Assembly (NCBI GenBank): GCA_027622715.1
Contig: JAQBYN010000001.1
Span: forward strand, 124,001 to 188,000
Direction of reading: 5' to 3'
Length of the DNA stretch: 64,000 nucleotides
DNA from: Pseudomonadota bacterium
GTDB lineage: Bacteria; Pseudomonadota; Alphaproteobacteria; SHVP01
Under the pieces are notes generated by a model, which had not been told where the DNA came from, did no database searches, and saw only the letters and a program-made list of their open reading frames with translations. A program made the position numbers and the translations under genes. The first letter of the stretch is position 1; every line of letters begins with the position of its first letter. Positions 1-8,377 of this stretch are shown here, piece after piece.

Positions 1-3000
1 TCCGATGCTCGTGCGGCGGCAACCGGTAATCCGCCAACGAAACGAGTGAGGACGACAGGTCGACAAGGTGCGATGCAATAACATGCACAACGAGCCCTTC
101 ACGCTCCACCTTGCCACTGACACCCAGCAATCGTGACCGCAATACCTGCTTGCGAAAGCGCTCGAACATACTCGGCCACACGACAATATTCGCGACCCCA
201 GTGTCGTCCTCCAAAGTCATGAAGATAACGCCGCTCGCCGTACCGGGCCGTTGGCGGCAGATCGCCAGCCCGACCACATCGACCCAATCGCCCGTTTTGT
301 GATTCAGAAGGTCTGCCGCCCGCATGTATTTTTTGCGGAAACTGCCGCGCAGCAACGCCACCGGATGTGCCTTGAGAGTCAGACGCAGGGTTGAATAATC
401 ACAAATCACTTCCTCGCCGATCGTCATATCGGCGAGCGTGATGCTGGGCTCCTTCATCAATTCGATCGGCAATTCGCTTTCGCCGCGCTCTGTGGCTTTG
501 TCACTGAGTTTTTGCTCTGCGGCAGCGAAAAGCGGCAGCGCAGAATCCCGTAACCCCTTCACCGCCCACAAGGCTTGACGCCGCTTCAACTCAACAGAGT
601 TGAAGCAATCGGCATCCGCCAGCTTTTCGACCAAATCGACCCGCAGTCCGGTCCGCCGCCAAAGATCGTAGACATCGCGGAACGCATGCGCCGACCGCGC
701 TTGGCAAATGGCCTCGGCACTTTCTTGAGGAAACCCCTTCACCTGCCGAAAGCCCAACCGCAGCGCAAAGGCTTCGCTGTTCGGCACCTGTTCCAAGGCG
801 CCATCCCAGTGGCTGTGATTGACATCGACCGGCAGCACCGTCACGCCGTGATCACGGGCATCCCGGATGATCTGGGCGGGGGCGTAAAACCCCATGGGCT
901 GGCTGTTCAACAGGCCGCAAGCAAAAACAGCGGGGTAATAGCGCTTGAGCCAGGAGGATACATAGACAAGCAACGCAAACGATGCGGCGTGCGATTCGGG
1001 AAACCCGTATTCCCCAAATCCCTCGATTTGCTGAAAGCAGCGCTCGGCAAAATTCTGGTCATACCCCTGTCCGACCATCCCGTCGATGAAGCGAAGTTTG
1101 TAGTTATGAATTGTGCCGGCGTGCCGAAAAGTCGCCATGGCCCGCCGTAATCCATCCGCTTCACTTGGCGTGAATTTCGCGCCGACAATGGCGATTTGCA
1201 TCGCCTGTTCTTGAAACAGCGGCACCCCGAACGTTTTGTGTAAAACCGCCTTTAGTTCTTCGGACGGATAGCTGATCTTCTCTTCGCCGTTACGGCGGCG
1301 CAAATAGGGGTGGACCATGTCGCCTTGAATCGGGCCGGGCCGCACAATCGCCACCTCGACAACTAAGTCGTAATAGCACCGGGGCCGAAGCCGCGGCAGC
1401 ATTGTCATTTGGGCGCGGCTTTCAATTTGAAATATTCCGATGGTGTCGGCTTTGCACAGCATGTCGTAAACCACCGGATCTTCCGTCGGTACCGACCGTA
1501 TCGTGTGCTCGACGCCGTAATGCGCCGACAATAGATCGAGCGACTTGCGGATACAGGTCAACATGCCCAAACCCAGCACATCGATTTTGAGGATGCCCAA
1601 CGCGTCGATGTCATCCTTGTCCCACTCGATCATCGTGCGGTCCTCCATCGCCGCGTTGGCGATTGGCACGACTTCTGTGAGCGGCCCTCGGGTGATGACG
1701 AATCCACCCGGATGCTGCGACAGGTGGCGCGGAAACCCCTTAAGAGATCGCGCCAGAATCAAGGCTTGATGGAGGCGGCGATCGTCCGGGTCGAGCCCCA
1801 GTTCGCGCACCTGTTCGTCGTTCACACCTGTATTCCCCGACCCCCAGATATAGCCCGCCAGGGCGGCGCCAACGTCTTCTGACAGCCCCAAGGCCTTGGT
1901 GACCTCACGAATGGCACTGCGCCACCGGTAGCTGATGTACGTGGCGGTCATGCCGGCGCGGTGCCGTCCGTATTTTTGGTAGATGTATTGGATGACTTCT
2001 TCGCGGCGCTCGTGCTCGAAATCTACGTCGATGTCCGGTGGCTCATTCCGCTCGGCCGAGATGAAGCGCTCAAATAAAAGCGCGACCTTCTCCGGATCGA
2101 CCGCCGTGATCCCCAGACAGTAACAAACGATTGAATTGGCCGCCGACCCCCGCCCCTGGCACAGAATTTTTCGGCTATTGGCGAACCGGACGATGTCATG
2201 GACCGTCAAAAAATAGGGCGCAAAACCAAGCTGACCGATCAACTCAAGTTCGTGATCCAGCGCCTTACGGACCGTCTGCGGCACACCATCGGTGTAGCTA
2301 CGTTTTGCGCCAAGCCATGTCAGGCGGGACAGTTCGGCTTGGGCCGTCCCGCCACCCGGCACCGTCTCTGTGGGATACTCGTAGCGCAGTTCGTCCAGAC
2401 TGAATGTGCATTGCGCAGCAATTTCGTGGGTACGGCGGACAGCCTCCGGATGATCGCTGAATAGACGCAGCATCTCCTGCGGAGACTTTATGTGCCGCTC
2501 GGCGTTGCCGAATACACGGTACCCCGCATCGTCAATGGTGCAATGTTCACGAATGCAGGTCAGGACATCCTGAAGCGGCCGCCGCGATGGCTCGTGATAA
2601 TGAACGTCATTCGTCGCGACCAGCGGCGTGCCGCACGATTGCGCCAAGGACGCGAGCAAGCGCAAGCGCACCTTGTCGTCACCCCGATAAAGGAAGCTAG
2701 CCGCCAAATACGTTCGTCCCGGCAGGTTCTTTTTGAACTGGAGTAGATGCTGGGCAAACGGCGCATCGAGAGCCAGAGACGCCTCAACCATTGGCATGCC
2801 TGGATCGTCGAGATGAACGAACGGTAAGACGACCGCGAGCATCCCTTCGGCATACGCAAAAAAATCTTCTTGGGTTATCCAGCATTGGCCTTTCGGCGCC
2901 CGCCGCTTACCCAGCGTCAGAAGTCGAGTGAGGCGGCCATAGGCTGCCCGGCTTGTGGGATAACAAAGAATGCTCGTTTCATCCTGAAAGTCGAGACGCA

Positions 3001-3193
3001 CACCGACAATCACCTGGACATCGACGTCCTTTGCCGCGCGATGCGCCCGTACGATTCCTGCAACGGAATTGCGATCGGTAATCGCCAGAGCGGAAAGGCC
3101 AAGTTCAGCCGCTCGTTTGACCAATTCTTCGGCCCGGGACGCACCCCGTAAGAAGCTGAAATTGCTTGTTACTTGGAGTTCGGCATAGGTCAC
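1..3193 (-). CDS. dnaE2: Error-prone DNA polymerase DnaE2 (ImuC), 3' end cut by window
   Basis: This is the alpha-type polymerase of the SOS mutasome, which performs lesion bypass together with ImuA and ImuB. About 1064 residues are visible and the frame is still open at base 1, so only a short C-terminal piece is missing (family about 1080-1100). The N-terminus reads YAELQVTSNFSFLRGAS, typical of DnaE2, and leads into a PHP domain. The palm carries PPDIDVDFEHERREEVIQYI (around 2000-2070), with the two catalytic Asp, and later KIDVLGLG with the third. An OB-fold region follows near the left edge. The start is GTG at 3193, overlapping the vapC stop by four bases (GTGA), so translation is probably coupled. 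It is transcribed as the last gene of imuA-imuB-vapB-vapC-dnaE2. Confidence 0.95.
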   Translation of the reverse strand, partial: MTYAELQVTSNFSFLRGASRAEELVKRAAELGLSALAITDRNSVAGIVRAHRAAKDVDVQVIVGVRLDFQDETSILCYPTSRAAYGRLTRLLTLGKRRAPKGQCWITQEDFFAYAEGMLAVVLPFVHLDDPGMPMVEASLALDAPFAQHLLQFKKNLPGRTYLAASFLYRGDDKVRLRLLASLAQSCGTPLVATNDVHYHEPSRRPLQDVLTCIREHCTIDDAGYRVFGNAERHIKSPQEMLRLFSDHPEAVRRTHEIAAQCTFSLDELRYEYPTETVPGGGTAQAELSRLTWLGAKRSYTDGVPQTVRKALDHELELIGQLGFAPYFLTVHDIVRFANSRKILCQGRGSAANSIVCYCLGITAVDPEKVALLFERFISAERNEPPDIDVDFEHERREEVIQYIYQKYGRHRAGMTATYISYRWRSAIREVTKALGLSEDVGAALAGYIWGSGNTGVNDEQVRELGLDPDDRRLHQALILARSLKGFPRHLSQHPGGFVITRGPLTEVVPIANAAMEDRTMIEWDKDDIDALGILKIDVLGLGMLTCIRKSLDLLSAHYGVEHTIRSVPTEDPVVYDMLCKADTIGIFQIESRAQMTMLPRLRPRCYYDLVVEVAIVRPGPIQGDMVHPYLRRRNGEEKISYPSEELKAVLHKTFGVPLFQEQAMQIAIVGAKFTPSEADGLRRAMATFRHAGTIHNYKLRFIDGMVGQGYDQNFAERCFQQIEGFGEYGFPESHAASFALLVYVSSWLKRYYPAVFACGLLNSQPMGFYAPAQIIRDARDHGVTVLPVDVNHSHWDGALEQVPNSEAFALRLGFRQVKGFPQESAEAICQARSAHAFRDVYDLWRRTGLRVDLVEKLADADCFNSVELKRRQALWAVKGLRDSALPLFAAAEQKLSDKATERGESELPIELMKEPSITLADMTIGEEVICDYSTLRLTLKAHPVALLRGSFRKKYMRAADLLNHKTGDWVDVVGLAICRQRPGTASGVIFMTLEDDTGVANIVVWPSMFERFRKQVLRSRLLGVSGKVEREGLVVHVIASHLVDLSSSLVSLADYRLPPHEHR

Positions 3194-3612
3194 GAAGATA
3201 ACCCGGAAAGCAGCGTGACACGTTCTTCGCCCAACTTTTCCCGGGCGACCGAAGCGGCCTCTTCATCTGCCGTGACAAAGCCGGCATCAAGGGTCTCAAC
3301 ACAGGCGAAATACACCGCTAAATGGGCCAACCGGCCCATGCCCAGCGCAGTCTGAAACGCCTCCTCAGCGAAGTCGGACACCGGCAACAACGCCGGCACC
3401 CCGGATGTGACGGCAGCAACAATAGCGCTGCCCTGATCGTTACCGATTTGTCCCGCAACAATCTTGAGCCACACTGCATCGATCACATCCGAAACGATCA
3501 CATCGGGCGCAAATAACTCATCCTGACGATCAAGCAACGCGAGTGCTTGGTCGTGCCCTTGTTCGCGCACAAACCATTTGATCGCCACACTTGAATCGAC
3601 AACAGCGATCAT
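3190..3612 (-). CDS. vapC: PIN-domain VapC-like protein inside the imu operon
   Basis: 140 residues with the PIN fold layout. The first acid is D6 (VVDSSVAIKWF), the second is D42 (APDVIVSDVIDAVW, usually Glu) and the last is D116 (FVTADEE). The third acid, normally Asp in a Y-D-A-L-Y-L-A block, is replaced: the matching stretch is A-H-L-A-V-Y-F-A with Leu98 at the Asp position. PIN toxins are metal-dependent RNases, and loss of an active-site acid suggests weak or absent nuclease activity (inference). It overlaps vapB by four bases (ATGA) upstream and dnaE2 by four bases downstream. Alternatively it could be a diverged but active PIN enzyme. Confidence 0.85.
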   Translation of the reverse strand: MIAVVDSSVAIKWFVREQGHDQALALLDRQDELFAPDVIVSDVIDAVWLKIVAGQIGNDQGSAIVAAVTSGVPALLPVSDFAEEAFQTALGMGRLAHLAVYFACVETLDAGFVTADEEAASVAREKLGEERVTLLSGLSS

Positions 3613-3830
3613 AAAGTGGTCCTAGGGGCCCCTTGTCGCACCGGCGAGCGAACGTGTTCAGGTGTCATCGACGCAATCCGCTCGGCCAGGAATTTCATCT
3701 GCGGCTTGCGCGACATCCCACTTAAAATATCGCGAAGCTCAGCTTCCAAAGATCTGTGGTTTCGCCGGGCGCGCTTTTTGAGGGCAAACACCACGTCGTC
3801 GTCAATGTTTCTGATCGTTAAATTCGCCAT
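3609..3830 (-). CDS. vapB: FitA/VapB-like ribbon-helix-helix antitoxin
   Basis: 73 residues. The N-terminal ribbon-helix-helix motif (ANLTIRNIDDDVVFALKKRA, then a helix around NHRSLEAELRDIL) matches FitA/VapB-type Arc-fold antitoxins, which bind operator DNA as dimers and neutralise a PIN partner through the C-terminal tail. The ATG follows a strong Shine-Dalgarno (AGGAGG) that overlaps the imuB stop codon, leaving only nine bases between the genes. It has no room for its own promoter upstream, so it should be transcribed with imuA-imuB under SOS control, unless a promoter lies inside imuB. Confidence 0.85.
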   Translation of the reverse strand: MANLTIRNIDDDVVFALKKRARRNHRSLEAELRDILSGMSRKPQMKFLAERIASMTPEHVRSPVRQGAPRTTL

Positions 3831-3839
3831 GCCATCCTC

Positions 3840-5477
3840 CTAAGAAAAAAGACCGTGCAAGTACCACTTAGGTGTCGCGGCAGATGGGTTGGTCGCCTGA
3901 TAAAGCCCACTGCGGTAAAGCCAGAAGCAATCACCATCGGCGTCTTCGACTTGGTAATAATCGCGCGGCAGCGGATCTTCTTTGTGTGTCGATTCCGCGA
4001 GTTCCCACCACTCCGGGCCAATTCTTTCGGGCCCACCAGACACAACAACCCGGTGCAGAACACGGCGCCAACGAAACAAGACCGGCGGATCGTCTGGAAT
4101 GGGCGCAACCACCTCAATCAACTGCGGTGTATCGAATAGCGACAACGGGCGCGGCCGGTTGTTGAACCAGCGCGCTGGCGGATGGCCTGCAAGGGGTTTT
4201 GTCTGCTCGGCATAGGGCGTGCGCCTGACCGCCCGCTCCGGCACATAGCTGTTGCGCGGCGCCAAACTATGAACGTTTCTGTGCCCCACCCGATTGGCGA
4301 CCCGGTCGACCAACGACGCCATGCTATCTGCCGCCGTTTGAGACCGGTTGAACATGCGCTGAGGCACGTCCGAGAGACTCAATTGGTCAGCAAACAATTG
4401 ATCTGTCTGCAACGCCCCCACAACCACCGTTTCAATGCCAAATCCAGCATCGATCGACTCAAAATGCTCGCTCAGAAGACGCAGTAAGTGCGGCGCATTG
4501 CGGGTTGCCCTGCTGGTTCCAATCGAAACGCGGGCAAGTGAGCCGTCAACCCGGTAACAGGCGGCTTCGAGTCGGCGTACACCCCGACCGGCGCGCTCCA
4601 TTTGTTGGCAAAGAGTCTTGAGCAGCTGACGGCACGCCTCTTCGATGTCTTCGCTCTTACCGACGGGTTCGGCAAAGGACATCCGCGCCCGGTACCTGGG
4701 CGGCGGGTTCTGAGGAGAAATCGGTTCCGATTGCCGGCCCAAGGCTTGGTCGACCCGGCGGATCAGTATTTCCCCAAAGCGAACGACAAGCGGGCCGCGT
4801 GGCAGGTCAAACAGATCGCCCGCGTGACGCAATCCAAGTCGGTCGAGCCCCAAACAAATTTCCGGTGAAAACCGGAGCGCTGCAACCGGTAAACGCCTGA
4901 GGATATCGCGTACCCTTCCGGGTTTGGTCACGAGAACTCGCTCGCCCTGAATCAATCCGTAATGGACGGCAGCCCATGCGGTACCCGGCGTATCGGCGAC
5001 CGCCGCCCGGGCCGCAAAACCCATGCTATTGAGCCGCGCGACAATGCCGTTCAGAAGCGCCTCTTCGCCCCCAAACAAGTGGTCGCACCCGGTGACATCA
5101 AGCCAGATACCATAGCCATTTTCTCCTGCTTCCCCGGTGACATCCGGCGCCGTCCATGGACTGTAATGGCCACACCAATCGGCCAGACGTGCCAGAAAGG
5201 CGAGATCAGCAGCATGATCCGCCTCGTGAATCTTAAGAGCAGGCTCCAGAGCGCGGGCATCGGTTAGCGGCATGCCGGGAAAAATTCCCGACGCCTGTGC
5301 CCGAGGGTCGGCAGCAGCGATGCGCAGCGCGCTCTGTTCCTTGATGACCGTAACTTGAGGAACGTCTTCAGGACGCTTGTTGGAGCCCCGGGGGATGTTC
5401 GCTCTGTCGATCGAAAAGTTCGGCAACCACAGTGAAATAACCCTGCGTTGCTTTTTCACCTGTGCTTGTTTCTTCAT
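3840..5477 (-). CDS. imuB: ImuB, catalytically inactive Y-family polymerase homologue
   Basis: 545 residues. ImuB is the beta-clamp-binding hub of the ImuA/ImuB/DnaE2 mutasome. The N-terminus (RRVISLWLPNFSIDRAN) lies where active Y-family enzymes have a catalytic Asp motif such as D-x-D-x-F, and the acidic residues are absent, as is normal for ImuB. The middle has the Y-family finger/little-finger layout (GYGIWLDVTGCDHLFGGE, then LGLDRLGLRHAGDLFDLPRGPLVVRFG). The C-terminus (around DCFWLYRSG and WYLHGLF) is the usual ImuB tail. It overlaps imuA by 110 bases in another frame; the conserved start block itself lies inside that overlap. A GGTGGAG-like ribosome site precedes the ATG. Confidence 0.93.
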   Translation of the reverse strand: MKKQAQVKKQRRVISLWLPNFSIDRANIPRGSNKRPEDVPQVTVIKEQSALRIAAADPRAQASGIFPGMPLTDARALEPALKIHEADHAADLAFLARLADWCGHYSPWTAPDVTGEAGENGYGIWLDVTGCDHLFGGEEALLNGIVARLNSMGFAARAAVADTPGTAWAAVHYGLIQGERVLVTKPGRVRDILRRLPVAALRFSPEICLGLDRLGLRHAGDLFDLPRGPLVVRFGEILIRRVDQALGRQSEPISPQNPPPRYRARMSFAEPVGKSEDIEEACRQLLKTLCQQMERAGRGVRRLEAACYRVDGSLARVSIGTSRATRNAPHLLRLLSEHFESIDAGFGIETVVVGALQTDQLFADQLSLSDVPQRMFNRSQTAADSMASLVDRVANRVGHRNVHSLAPRNSYVPERAVRRTPYAEQTKPLAGHPPARWFNNRPRPLSLFDTPQLIEVVAPIPDDPPVLFRWRRVLHRVVVSGGPERIGPEWWELAESTHKEDPLPRDYYQVEDADGDCFWLYRSGLYQATNPSAATPKWYLHGLFS

Positions 5478-6204
5478 GAGTCCACTCCACCAACCAGGAA
5501 CGCCGAACGCCTGCTCGGCAATGTGCGAGTTCCACCCGCCACAACGGCCGGTGCGTCGCGTTTTTTTGAGATCGATCTGCTATTGATTTTGAAGAAATAA
5601 TCCATCGCGTCAGCGCCACGCTCGAGGCCGACGTCGCCGCTGCAATGTCGCAAATGCGTTTTGTCACAACCGTATTGAGCAAAAAAGCCGTTACGCCGCC
5701 GGCTTCGGCGGCCAACTGCAAGCGGCGGCTAGCGACCAAACTGACGTCCTCGATCTCGCCAATCACCAGTGCCGGTTGCCCGCTGCGCAGCCCTTCTTCC
5801 ATGGCCCAAAGCAGGTCTTGTTTCTTTCGGGTTTCGACAAAAACAATCTGTTCGGGGTCCAACCCGAAAGGAATGAGGCCGGGCCCATACACGCTGCCTG
5901 TTTCATTGCTTGAACCACGGCACCACAGGATCGGCTTGGATGCCGCAAGACGGCCGGCAAGCGCGGCTGCAAAACCCACCGCCGCCGCGGTACCGTTTAT
6001 TTCGTGGAGAGCAGCCCGAGGCAAACCACCCCAGGGCAACGCCGAATCCAGCATGGCGTCACCAAAACGAAGCGGCACCATGTCATGCTGCGCACTACGC
6101 AGTGCTTCGACCGCGCCAATTTCAGTTCTTAGCGTGCCCAGCACGGCTGCCCGATCGGGGGCTTGCACCTGACTGCTGGATGGAAAAACGAGACACTGAC
6201 CCAC
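5368..6204 (-). CDS. imuA: ImuA, RecA-like mutasome protein
   Basis: 278 residues from a GTG at 6204. This start has a well-spaced GGGAGGA ribosome site and lies about 40 bases downstream of the LexA box; a longer frame from 6324 would place the operator inside the gene. The body shows the ImuA/SulA-like pattern: LRTEIGAVE near the start, LPWGGLPRAALHEI around residues 55-70, then GFAAALAGRLAASKPILWC. It has no intact Walker A (GKT). ImuA binds RecA and ImuB and is required for SOS mutagenesis. First gene of the operon. Confidence 0.92.
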   Translation of the reverse strand: MGQCLVFPSSSQVQAPDRAAVLGTLRTEIGAVEALRSAQHDMVPLRFGDAMLDSALPWGGLPRAALHEINGTAAAVGFAAALAGRLAASKPILWCRGSSNETGSVYGPGLIPFGLDPEQIVFVETRKKQDLLWAMEEGLRSGQPALVIGEIEDVSLVASRRLQLAAEAGGVTAFLLNTVVTKRICDIAAATSASSVALTRWIISSKSIADRSQKNATHRPLWRVELAHCRAGVRRSWLVEWTHEETSTGEKATQGYFTVVAELFDRQSEHPPGLQQAS

Positions 6205-6243
6205 GGGATCCTCCCAAACTCGGACCCTTATTGTTTCTATTAT

Positions 6244-6258
6244 GTTCTTCTTTTGTTC
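6244..6258. promoter_or_regulatory. LexA box of the imu operon
   Basis: The plus strand reads GTTC, seven bases (TTCTTTT), GTTC. This is exactly the alphaproteobacterial SOS box, GTTC-N7-GTTC. It lies between imuA (minus) and cysQ (plus), 40 bases upstream of the chosen imuA start, in an AT-rich stretch fit for a promoter. It implies LexA repression of imuA-imuB-vapBC-dnaE2 and induction by DNA damage. Confidence 0.88.
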
Positions 6259-6330
6259 TATTTTACCCTTGTCTGTGCTTGAGTCAAGCAGTCTGAATAC
6301 AGGGTCTTTTCCTTTGAAAACCAATGGCTT

Positions 6331-7119
6331 GTGCTAAGTTTCCTCGCCGTGACGCTAGAATTGCCCCTCAAAATCACTGAAGACTTGTGCGCAATCGCGT
6401 TGCGCGCCGGCGCGGCGATTATGACAATTGCTGAATCCCCGCTGAAGGTGGACCGCAAGCCCGACCAGTCCCCGATCACCGCCGCCGACCAGGCAGCCAA
6501 CGACGTGATTGTCGCCGCGCTGCACCGGCTCACACCGACCATTCCCGTGGTCTCCGAAGAGGGCGACAAACGTCTGGACGAGCCCGATCAACCCTTTTGG
6601 CTAGTCGATCCCCTTGATGGAACCAAAGAATTCATCGCTGGAAACGGCGAATTCACCGTCAATATCGCGCTCATCGACAAACGGGTTCCGATCCTCGGCG
6701 TCGTCTATGCCCCAGCCATCGAACGCCTGTTTTTCGCATCAGGTCCCGGTAACGCATTCCAGCAGCGCGGCGCTGGCCAGCCGATCGCCATCAACGCCCG
6801 GACCGCCAGTCCAGACGCCGTTGTCGCCCTCGCCAGCCGGTCCCATCTCGATGACCGCACACAGGCCTACCTCGCAGAGTGCCGCGTCGCAGACATCCGC
6901 CAAATGGGTAGTTCCCTGAAATTTTGTTTGATCGCCGCCGGCGAAGCGGATCTCTATCCGCGATTTGGGCCGACCATGGAGTGGGATACCGCGGCAGGCC
7001 ACGCGGTTCTCGCCGCCGCTGGCGGATCGGTGACAACGCTGGACGGCGGGCCTTTCCTCTATGCGAAAGCCGGTCTCAAGAACCCCGACTTCATCGCCCG
7101 TGGGGCCGTCGCTTCCTAA
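6331..7119 (+). CDS. cysQ: 3'(2'),5'-bisphosphate nucleotidase CysQ
   Basis: 262 residues of the inositol-monophosphatase superfamily. It hydrolyses PAP (from sulfate assimilation) to AMP. Metal-site motifs are clear: VVSEEGD around residue 73, WLVDPLDGTKEF around 91 and EWDTAAGHAVL around 217. Close variants in the superfamily are inositol-1-phosphatases; the VDPLDGTKEF form and the length fit CysQ. The start is a GTG at 6331 with an alternative GTG at 6349; neither has a strong ribosome site. It diverges from imuA and its end overlaps acuI tail-to-tail by four bases. Confidence 0.88.
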   Translation: MLSFLAVTLELPLKITEDLCAIALRAGAAIMTIAESPLKVDRKPDQSPITAADQAANDVIVAALHRLTPTIPVVSEEGDKRLDEPDQPFWLVDPLDGTKEFIAGNGEFTVNIALIDKRVPILGVVYAPAIERLFFASGPGNAFQQRGAGQPIAINARTASPDAVVALASRSHLDDRTQAYLAECRVADIRQMGSSLKFCLIAAGEADLYPRFGPTMEWDTAAGHAVLAAAGGSVTTLDGGPFLYAKAGLKNPDFIARGAVAS

Positions 7120-8111
7120 GCCCGTAGGTCAACGACCGTTCGGCCGCGCACTTGTCCTTTAAGGATCAACTTCGAACGCTCGATCAGCGCATCGAAGGGG
7201 ATCACCTCGGTCATCGCGTCCAACTTTTCGCGCGGTAGTTCGGCCGCCAATCGCTGCCACGCCCGCTCGCGCCGCTCGGCAGGGCAATAGACCGAATCAA
7301 TGCCCAGCAAATTTACACCGCGCAAAATGAACGGCAACACGGTCGTCGGCAGATCACTACCACCGGCAAGCCCACAAGCCGCCACCGACCCGTGCCGCAC
7401 CACCTGAGCCAGCGCGGTTGCCAGCGTTTGACTGCCAACGGTATCGACCACCCCAGCCCAACGCTCTTTGTCGAGCGGCCGGCCGGCCTGCGCCAATTCC
7501 GCGCGTTCAATAATTTCCTCGGCACCGAGGCTTTTCAGATAGTCGTGTGTTTCAGCGCGGCCAGTCGAAGCCGCAACGCGGTATCCGTTTGCGACAAGAA
7601 CCGCGACGGCAACGCTACCGACGCCCCCTGCGGCGCCGGTAACCAGAACCGGGCTTTGATCCTTCGTGACTTGGTGATCATCCAACGCCATCACACTGAG
7701 CATCGCGGTAAAACCCGCGGTCCCGATGGCCATGGCCCGCTTCAAGTCTAATCCGCCGGGAATCTTGGTCAGGAAATCTGCTTTCACGCGCGCGCGCTGA
7801 CCAAACCCGCCCCATTCGGTTTCGCTCAAGCCCCACCCGGTCACCAAGACTTCGTCGCCCGGGCGGAAACGCGAGTCGGGCGATTCGAGAACCGTCCCCG
7901 ATAGATCAATCCCGGGGATCATCGGCAAAGACCGCATGACCTTGCCCAGGTTTCCGTTCAGCGCCAAGCCATCCTTGTAGTTGAGCGCCGAGAACGCGAC
8001 ATCGATGAGCACGCCCTCGGTCGGCAGATCAGCAACGCTCATGTCGGTCATTTGGGCGACGGCTTTGCCCTCGACGTCGGACGCAAGAATGGCTCTGAAT
8101 GAATCGGACAT
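7116..8111 (-). CDS. acuI: Acrylyl-CoA reductase AcuI / YhdH-family MDR oxidoreductase
   Basis: 331 residues, zinc-free medium-chain dehydrogenase/reductase. The start is SFRAILASD, followed by VAFSALNYKDGLAL, PMIPGIDLSGTV, the family block TGWGLSETEWGGF and the NADPH site LVTGAAGGVGSVAVAVL around residues 155-170. AcuI reduces acryloyl-CoA to propionyl-CoA with NADPH, used in 3-hydroxypropionate and DMSP/acrylate metabolism. The ATG has an AGGAG site. It lies downstream of the amidohydrolase remnant on the same strand and may share the transcript from the envelope operon, but the gap of some 70 bases could hold its own promoter. Confidence 0.85.
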   Translation of the reverse strand: MSDSFRAILASDVEGKAVAQMTDMSVADLPTEGVLIDVAFSALNYKDGLALNGNLGKVMRSLPMIPGIDLSGTVLESPDSRFRPGDEVLVTGWGLSETEWGGFGQRARVKADFLTKIPGGLDLKRAMAIGTAGFTAMLSVMALDDHQVTKDQSPVLVTGAAGGVGSVAVAVLVANGYRVAASTGRAETHDYLKSLGAEEIIERAELAQAGRPLDKERWAGVVDTVGSQTLATALAQVVRHGSVAACGLAGGSDLPTTVLPFILRGVNLLGIDSVYCPAERRERAWQRLAAELPREKLDAMTEVIPFDALIERSKLILKGQVRGRTVVDLRA

Positions 8112-8178
8112 GGCGGCTCCTATTTCTTCTTATCGGCGGTTTAGCAGGGAATGGCGCGCGGGTCACGCCACCGCTGGC

Positions 8179-8377
8179 TCAAGCCGTCTCGAGATCGAGA
8201 AAGCGCAGGGGGCGCCCGTCGGCGTAGCCCCGAATTCGCCGTCGTGCATAACGATTTGCCCGCCGATCATGGCCATCACAGGCCAGTCCGTTACCGTGCG
8301 CCCCTCGAACGGGCTCCAGCCAGCCTTCGATGCAATCCAGTCGCCCGAGATTTCGCGCTTTGCCTTGAGAAAATTGC
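8179..8377 (-). pseudogene. C-terminal remnant of a dihydroorotase/dihydropyrimidinase-like amidohydrolase
   Basis: Directly after the stop codon of the esterase gene, the minus strand continues with REISGDWIASKAGWSPFEG and then TVTDWPVMAMIGGQIVMHDGE. This matches the last part of cyclic amidohydrolases (family: W-x-S-K-x-G-W-x-P-F-x-G-x-x-x-T-G-W-P-V). Near 8225 the frame slips by one; the expected ending GRPLRFLDLETA is found in the next frame and stops at 8179. There is no start codon, no metal-binding N-terminal domain and a frameshift, so it is a decayed fragment left after a deletion that joined it to the esterase gene. Confidence 0.75.

Noticed and set aside
575-1188. Plus- and minus-frame small proteins within 1-3.1 kb
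   Set aside because: The whole stretch is one continuous dnaE2 frame open to the window edge; these are shadows.
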